Assembly: GCA_963660485.1 (NCBI GenBank)
Contig: CAVKYH010000017.1
Span: 1-47,107, forward strand
Length of the DNA: 47,107 nucleotides
From: UBA6398 sp963660485
GTDB lineage: Bacteria; Bacteroidota; Bacteroidia; Bacteroidales; Bacteroidaceae
Reading direction: 5' to 3'
Shown here: positions 41,628-47,107 of the stretch, piece after piece
Numbering within the stretch: position 1 is the stretch's first letter
Layout: the number at the start of each line of letters is the position of its first letter
Made by a program: the position numbers and the translations under genes
Notes under the pieces: generated by a model
Database searches by the model: none
Told to the model about the DNA's origin: nothing
Seen by the model: only the letters and a program-made list of their open reading frames with translations

Positions 41628-42585
41628 ATGAAAAAGTTATTTAAGGTATTATCCGTATTGTTTGCATTGATGATGACAACAACAGTAAGCGCAACAAAAA
41701 AAATTGTTAATGGCATACCCTATGTGCAACTCAATAATGGCGAGTGGATGCCAAGATTTGGAATAGGCACCTTTAATGTGCCGGGCGACAGTGTGGCTGA
41801 GGATGCCGTGGCTTATGCCCTGAAATGCGGCTACCGCCATATAGACACGGCCCATGCCTACCACGTGGAGCGCGGCGTAGGCAAGGCGGTGAAGGAGAGC
41901 GGTATTCCACGCGACGAGATTTGGATAACGAGCAAACTATGGCCTACTGAGTATGGCGAGGGAAAGACTATGAAGGCCATCGACCGTATGCTTGAACGGT
42001 TGCAAACCGATTATATCGACCTGCTTTATGTGCATCAGCCTATGGGCGACTTCCGTGGTGCGTGGAAGGACATGGAGAAGGCTGTGAAGCAAGGCAAGGC
42101 AAGGCAAGGTACGCTCACTCGGCATCAGCAATTTCGATGCTGCTGACTCGCTCTTCCATGCCATTGTGGACAATTCAGAGATAAAGCCTGCTGTGATGCA
42201 GATAGAGCTTCATCCCTATGCACAGCGCACGTACTGGCAGGACATGGCGCGGAAATACAACATACAAATGGAGTGTTGGTTCCCGCTTGGGGGAGAGATG
42301 TCGAACGGAACATTGCTAAAAGACCCGACGATTCAAGCCATAGCCAAGGCTCACGGCAAGACTCCTGCACAGGTTATCATCCGTTGGCATATACAGGAAG
42401 GTTTCTCCGTAATCCCCGGTGCCACGCGCCACGACTATATCAAGAAGAACATCTGTGTGTTCGACTTCTCACTAAGCAACAACGAAATGGCACAGATGCG
42501 CAGTTTGAATAAGGAGAAACGTTTCTTCAACATGGACTACAAGCAAGCCGAACAGTTCATGCTTAATTGGAAAATGGAAGACTGA
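41628..42585 (+). pseudogene. Aldo/keto reductase, frameshifted by an expanded 5-bp repeat
   Basis: Two frames together make one complete aldo/keto reductase with an N-terminal signal peptide (about 1-22, VLFALMMTTTVSA). The first part (41628-42146) contains the expected tetrad region: D in RHIDTAHAYHVE, K in ITSKLWP, H in YVHQP. The frame breaks at four tandem GCAAG units (42089-42108). With two units the text would read KQGKVRSLGISNFDA, the usual family sequence, and continue into the second part, which ends at 42585. Loss of two units or gain of one (net +15) would restore the frame, so phase variation is possible; plain decay or a sequence error are alternatives. Confidence 0.8.
42089..42108 (+). 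repeat. Four GCAAG units in the aldo/keto reductase gene
   Basis: Perfect tandem 5-bp repeat, 20 bp in all, at the exact point where the reading frame is lost. The family sequence needs two units. Confidence 0.9.
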
Positions 42586-42605
42586 AATTATCTGATTAGA
42601 CGATT

Positions 42606-43201
42606 ATGAAGAAGATCTTGTTTGTTTTTATAATGGCTATTGCAGCCCTCGGTTTCGCTGCTTGTTCAAGCGATAATGACGATGGCAATAACAAGGAAAC
42701 GGTTGCCAATCCCGAAGCCCCGACCGACGGCAGTAAGATTCTTGTGGCATACTTCTCGTGGGGAGGAAACACACGCGCCGTGGCCACACGCATAGCACAA
42801 CTCACAGGTGGCACGCTCTACGAGATTCAGCCAGCCACGCCTTATACCACCAATTACAACGAGTTGGCCTACACCGTGGCACGTAACGAACTTGATACCA
42901 ACGCACGCCCGGCTTTGAAAGAGACCGATGCTGACTTCTCCCAATACGACTATGTGTTTATCGGTTGCCCAGTATGGTGGCAATAGCTCCGATGATTATG
43001 TCCACGTTCTGCGAGAACTATAGTTTCAAGGGCAAGACCGTCATTCCGTTCTGCACCTACGCCTCGACAGGTCGAGATGCTACTTTACAGAAACTCAGCA
43101 GTCTGACCTCAACCGCCAACCACCTTACCGGCTATGGCACGAGTGGTAGCAACACAAGCGGTGTGGAGTCATGGCTGAAAACGATAAACATGATAAAGTA
43201 A
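42606..43201 (+). pseudogene. Lipoprotein flavodoxin, broken by a 1-base frameshift
   Basis: The first frame (42606-42986) encodes a lipoprotein signal (LGFAAC, C20), an FMN loop (YFSWGGNTRAVA) and GCPVWWQ before a premature stop. The second frame continues with APMIMSTFCENYSFKGKTVIPF to the end at 43201. One extra A in the CAATAG at 42981-42986 would give WWQIAPM and join the frames. A paralogue of the intact flavodoxin at 39108. It may be a real lesion or a homopolymer sequencing error. No C-terminal tail is present. Confidence 0.8.
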
Positions 43202-43225
43202 GAACAAAGAAAATTGTTGCTATAA

Positions 43226-44278
43226 ATGAGGAGATTCACCAAAATTGTTTTCATAATGTTACTAACGAGTTGGTTTCTTGCAGGATGCGGCACCGACCGT
43301 TTGGAAGCAGCAACCCAAGGCGAAGAGAAAAGTTTAGGCAATACAGCCAATGTGTCAGGTAATGATACGACTACAGCCCCCTACAACCGCAAGAGTCGCA
43401 TAGCCGATGTGATATCAGACCCCACGTTTGGCGACTACGGCCGTCTGCTATTCCCCGTGCAACGAAGTTATTGGAGCGGCGAGACCTTGGAACAACTGCA
43501 TCTTACCTACTATAACTATATAAATCCGGACGAGACGGTAGAGATAGTGAACTATCTTCACAATCAGGTTTCAACAGGACAAACCGTTTTCTACAACATC
43601 TATTCAGACGAAGAGAAAGCCGTAGACTCCCGGAAACAAGATACAGGATTGTTCTTCTTCCGTGGCAATCGCGGCTTCCGTTTCGCCGTATGCAATGCAG
43701 GCGGAGCGTTCGCCTATGTCGGAGCGATGCACGACAGTTTTCCTCATGCGCTGGAACTATCGAAGAAAGGCTACAACGCTTTTGCACTTATCTACCGACC
43801 AGGTGCGCAGACTGCATGTGAAGACTTGGCACGAGCCATCAGTTTTATCTTTGCCCATGCCGACGAGTTGGGCGTAAACACAGACTGTTACTCACTTTGG
43901 GGCGGTTCGGCTGGCGGACGCATGGCGGCTTGGGTAAGCGGCTATGGCACGGTGGTTTTCGGTGGCGACAATCTGCCCAAGGCTGGTGCTGCCATTATTC
44001 AATATACCGGACTGAGCGATTATTCGCGCGACGACGTGCCTACCTACGTCTGTGTGGGCAGTAGCGACGGCATAGCCTCTTGGCGCACGATGAAGGCACG
44101 GCTTGACGGACTATCCTCGCTCGGCATACCGACGGAGTTTCATGTGTACGAGGGTTTGCCTCATGGCTTCGGCCTTGGCATGGGGACGATTGCCGAAGGG
44201 TGGATTGACGAAGCCCTGAGGTTCTGGAAACGGCAGATGAAAGACAATACGACAGGTATTAAACCCATAACAAAATAA
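43226..44278 (+). CDS. Lipoprotein alpha/beta hydrolase (acetyl esterase-like)
   Basis: A 350-residue hydrolase with a lipobox (WFLAGC, C21). The triad is visible: S228 in GGSAGG, D281 in GSSDG and H313 in LPHGFG. The oxyanion-hole region is NAGGAFAYV (157-165). The fold resembles acetylxylan and BD-FAE-like esterases. The protein ends NTTGIKPITK, the linker that precedes the C-terminal tail in two neighbours, so the tail seems to have been lost here. Confidence 0.82.
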   Translation: MRRFTKIVFIMLLTSWFLAGCGTDRLEAATQGEEKSLGNTANVSGNDTTTAPYNRKSRIADVISDPTFGDYGRLLFPVQRSYWSGETLEQLHLTYYNYINPDETVEIVNYLHNQVSTGQTVFYNIYSDEEKAVDSRKQDTGLFFFRGNRGFRFAVCNAGGAFAYVGAMHDSFPHALELSKKGYNAFALIYRPGAQTACEDLARAISFIFAHADELGVNTDCYSLWGGSAGGRMAAWVSGYGTVVFGGDNLPKAGAAIIQYTGLSDYSRDDVPTYVCVGSSDGIASWRTMKARLDGLSSLGIPTEFHVYEGLPHGFGLGMGTIAEGWIDEALRFWKRQMKDNTTGIKPITK

Positions 44279-44290
44279 AACTATAAAGAC

Positions 44291-45394
44291 ATGAGAAAAA
44301 TAGCATTATTACTCGCTTTTGCCATGGCTGTCATGAATATGGCTGTATGCGGCACTAACAACACATCTCGTCCAAACGACGATAACCCGATGGGTAATGA
44401 GCATCCGTCTGACGGAACGATTAGTAATCCCGACGATGCCGTTAATCCGACTGTTGATGACAAGGCACCTATGAGCGGTATGATCAACCTGTGGTACAAG
44501 GGCAACATCCCTTCCACAACCAAGAACGTCAACAACTCCGACGGTCCCGATTTTATCCCTAATATGGAGGTGTTTACCGTTAATGAACAGACATCTCCAA
44601 AAGGAGCCGTGATAATTTGTCCTGGCGGCGCATTCATGTTTCGCAGCGTACAAAACGAGGGTTATGACGTGGCGAATATGCTCACAACTCTTGGTTACCA
44701 ATGCTTTGTGGTAAACTACCGCATACAGCCCTACACCATGCAGGAGAGTGCCACCGACCTCCAACGTGCCATACGCTACGTGCGTAGCCATGCTGTTGAT
44801 TATCGTATCAACACAGAGAACATCGCTCTCGTAGGTTTCTCGGCTGGTGGCATACTCAACGGCGAGGTACTGCTCAACTGGCGCGACCTGAAGAATGCCT
44901 CTTCACTCGACAGCAGTTATCAGCCAGACGAACTCGACAACTTGCCCGTATCGGTTTGCGCCGTGGGCATGATTTATTCGTTCTATGGTCGCCTGAGCGT
45001 TTCGATGAATAATGTAAATACGCTTCGTGCCGCCACTCTTCCGCCTGCATTCTATTGTTGGGGAACGAGAGACGGATTTGCCTCGCAGTTCTCCCAGAAT
45101 TCCAACGCCGTGCGCGAGGCAGGATGCACCGTTGAGATACATATCCTACAGAATTATCCTCACGGTTACGGCACTGGGGGCAATGCTTCGGTATGGGGCA
45201 ACTACTTCGATGCTTTCCTCACGCCGATTATGCAGCGCAACACTACAGGGATAAATGCAACTATGACAAACGTCGACAATGGAAAAACAGAATACTATAC
45301 GATAGACGGCAAGAAGATTTCGTCGCCCGATTCTGTGATTGGAGTGTGTATCCAAAGAAATGCGCAGGGAAGTAAAAAGATTGTAATGAGATAG
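44291..45394 (+). CDS. Lipoprotein alpha/beta hydrolase with C-terminal tail
   Basis: A 367-residue hydrolase paralogous to the preceding gene. Probable lipobox cysteine C20 (MNMAVC, not a perfect lipobox). The oxyanion region is CPGGAFMFR (110-118); the triad is S184 in GFSAGG, D261 in GTRDGF and H291 in YPHGYG. It then has the NTTGIN linker and a tail with YYTIDGKKI and GSKKIVMR. BD-FAE-like esterases of this sort deacylate plant xylan. It lies 12 bp after the previous hydrolase gene, so probably the same transcript. Confidence 0.82.
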   Translation: MRKIALLLAFAMAVMNMAVCGTNNTSRPNDDNPMGNEHPSDGTISNPDDAVNPTVDDKAPMSGMINLWYKGNIPSTTKNVNNSDGPDFIPNMEVFTVNEQTSPKGAVIICPGGAFMFRSVQNEGYDVANMLTTLGYQCFVVNYRIQPYTMQESATDLQRAIRYVRSHAVDYRINTENIALVGFSAGGILNGEVLLNWRDLKNASSLDSSYQPDELDNLPVSVCAVGMIYSFYGRLSVSMNNVNTLRAATLPPAFYCWGTRDGFASQFSQNSNAVREAGCTVEIHILQNYPHGYGTGGNASVWGNYFDAFLTPIMQRNTTGINATMTNVDNGKTEYYTIDGKKISSPDSVIGVCIQRNAQGSKKIVMR

Positions 45395-45555
45395 AGAATG
45401 ATAGTAAGCCCAATAAACAGACTATGCATGATGCTATTTGGGGACTTTTTATTGCAATAATTCAGTAAAACTTATAACCATTGCAGTAATTTTTGTAATG
45501 GATATTCTCTTAAGACACAGTAGCTTTGCTTACATAAAAACGCAATATCTTAATT

Positions 45556-46302
45556 ATGAATAGTTTTAACTATCAATATTTTGTTCGTCAGCATTTTGGT
45601 AAAGGGTGTATCGAGGACGCAATCAAGGAGAAAATGAAGCGTGCGGGCAAGGACGTGGTGGACTTCAGCGGCATCATGCCTAACCCTACATATGTTAAAG
45701 TGCAAGAAGGTGCAAGGATTGTAAGAGACGAGCACGTTGACTTCATTCTTACCATGGTCGGCTCGGTCATTGACTGGTGCATGATAGTTTCCTCGCAAGC
45801 CAAGATGGATATGAACGTTTGGGACGACTGGTATGTCAGCCACAACCTGCCAAAGGAGTTTGTACCGCAGAGTGCCGTAGTAAAGGAATCTGGAATTGGT
45901 GCAGAGGGAATAACATACAAAGACGCCGATGTCACGGAGCTTCGAGTAATAGCCGAGAAAGGCATTGGTCGACCTGGAAACTTTTATCAAAGAGATAGGC
46001 TTGTCCACATATTGTGGCGAAAAAGGCCTTACCGACAAATGTCGGTCATCCGTGCTATTGACCTTGGCGATGCGGGAAGAACGTTTAATATTTCCTATGG
46101 TAACTGGAATTTCGGAACTTTTCAGGATTACACCTATGACCACACCTATATGCCTTCTGCCATCGAATCTGTCCTGACCAACACAAATAACCGAGACTAT
46201 CATATTTACACTTTGGACGGCAAACAGGTATCCAATCCTCAGAAGGGTTTGAATATTACTCGTTTGAGCGACAGAACCACTAAGAAGATACTGATGAAAT
46301 AA
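45556..46302 (+). pseudogene. Mosaic remnant of an Fe-alcohol dehydrogenase with a tail
   Basis: An open frame of 248 codons that does not encode a normal protein. Residues 1-80 match the N-terminus of YqhD/BDH-type Fe-alcohol dehydrogenases (KGCIEDAIKEKMK, VVDFSGIMPNPTY, HVDFILTMVGSVID) but lack the glycine-rich strand. The metal-binding middle is absent. The dehydrogenase C-terminal piece (LETFIKEIGLSTYCGEKGLT) is found in another frame at about 45968-46030. The end carries the cluster's tail (YTLDGKQV, KKILMK). Deletion and fusion are the simplest reading; a chimeric but expressed product cannot be excluded. Confidence 0.6.
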
Positions 46303-46384
46303 AATTGTTAAAGTCGCTTCTATCATATTAAAGTAATAAGGACTCGATAATATCGCATTACTTTTTAAAAACAAAAAAGAAATA

Positions 46385-47107
46385 ATGAAATTCAGAACAT
46401 TAGGAATGAGCGGACTGCGTGTATCTGCCGTAGGATTAGGCTGCATGGGCATGAGCCACGCTTATGGCAGACCTGCCGACAAGGACGAGATGATAGAGAT
46501 TCTTGCCGAGGCGGTGGACATGGGATATACGCTCTTCGACACCGCAGAAATGTATGGTACGCCCGACAATCCAAACTACAACGAGGAGGTGGTGGGTGAG
46601 GCTTTGCACAAGTATCGCGATAAGGTTGTCATAGCCACCAAGTGCGGCATTCGTTTTGCCAGACCTGACCTCGCAAGCAACCACGATATCATCACCGACG
46701 GACGGCCAAAGTCGATACGTCATTCGGTAGAGGGTTCGCTGCGCCGACTGTGCACCGACCATATTGACCTCTACTATCAACACCGCATCGACAAGGAAGT
46801 GGAGCCGGAAGTAGTGGCGGATACCATGTCCTGCCTTATAAAAGAAGGAAAGATTCTGCATTGGGGAATATCCGAGACAACGGAAGAATATCTGCGCCGT
46901 GCCCATAAGGTGTGTCCCGTAACCGCCATACAGAATCGCTATTCAATGATGGCACGCTGGCACGAGAGCCTTTTCCCCATATGCGAGGAGTTGGGCGTGG
47001 GCTTCGTGGCGTTCTCGCCCTTGGCAAACGGACTGCTCACGCAGTGCTACAGCGAGGAGTCGAAGTTTGATGCCGAGTACGACTACCGTGCCGTGATGCC
47101 GCAGTAC
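46385..47107 (+). CDS. Aldo/keto reductase (partial, runs off the window)
   Basis: 241 codons are open to the window end without a stop, starting at ATG 46385 (KFRTLGMSGLRVSAVGLG). The family marks are D and Y of the active site in LFDTAEMYG, K in IATKCG, and H in YYQHRID. It has no signal peptide, unlike the other aldo/keto reductase of the cluster. The remaining C-terminal third lies outside the window. With the Fe-alcohol dehydrogenase remnant upstream it recalls aldehyde-reducing clusters such as yqhD-dkgA. Confidence 0.9.
   Translation, partial: MKFRTLGMSGLRVSAVGLGCMGMSHAYGRPADKDEMIEILAEAVDMGYTLFDTAEMYGTPDNPNYNEEVVGEALHKYRDKVVIATKCGIRFARPDLASNHDIITDGRPKSIRHSVEGSLRRLCTDHIDLYYQHRIDKEVEPEVVADTMSCLIKEGKILHWGISETTEEYLRRAHKVCPVTAIQNRYSMMARWHESLFPICEELGVGFVAFSPLANGLLTQCYSEESKFDAEYDYRAVMPQY

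Overview
The window looks like chromosomal DNA of a Bacteroidales bacterium, probably close to Prevotella or a sister group. The evidence is housekeeping genes with Bacteroidota-type sequences, recurrent -7 elements of the form TAnnTTTG, start codons without Shine-Dalgarno sequences, a 29-residue AURKAIP1/COX24-type basic protein next to an HU gene, and Prevotella-like C-terminal tails on exported proteins. No rRNA or complete tRNA gene was seen.

Layout. 1-1152 is gene-poor, with a tRNA-Ser-like 3' end and two kinds of repeat. 1153-10600 carries fucO, a DUF2400 protein, gyrA with a TPR protein, an MBOAT/SGNH acylation pair and nagB. 11117-16613 holds minus-strand genes: an S9 (DPP5-like) peptidase, RNase G, the 29-aa protein, HU and an RluA-type pseudouridine synthase. 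16916-21713 is a plus-strand run: M23-LysM peptidase, DUF1599, DoxX-like membrane protein, tpiA, SPOR protein and folE. recG and a DJ-1 protein follow on the minus strand. 25027-32898 is an operon with a YtrA-type GntR regulator, an ABC-2 exporter and a MacB/MacA/TolC-like tripartite pump, followed by a secreted M16 peptidase. 36029-38150 is a type II restriction-modification pair. 38151-39107 is non-coding, with a strongly foldable element and a 21-bp tandem array. 39108-47107 is an accessory plus-strand cluster of flavodoxins, an FMN reductase, aldo/keto reductases, esterases and a decayed Fe-alcohol dehydrogenase.

How genes work together. The efflux operon has a near-perfect promoter followed by an inverted repeat (AGTGTA-12 bp-TACACT) suited to its own GntR regulator, so it is probably autoregulated and derepressed by envelope or antibiotic stress. 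In the right-hand cluster, enzymes that normally use cytoplasmic cofactors carry export signals, several products share a C-terminal tail, and three genes are broken. One break is an expanded 5-bp repeat that could act as an on/off switch.

The most unusual non-coding content is a set of short intergenic repeats. There are six copies of an exactly 57-bp palindrome whose arm sequences covary, two inverted 94-bp elements built from 22-bp units between terminal inverted repeats, a 21-bp array of about 13 units, and a roughly 175-bp nested-stem element upstream of the methyltransferase gene with two competing pairings.
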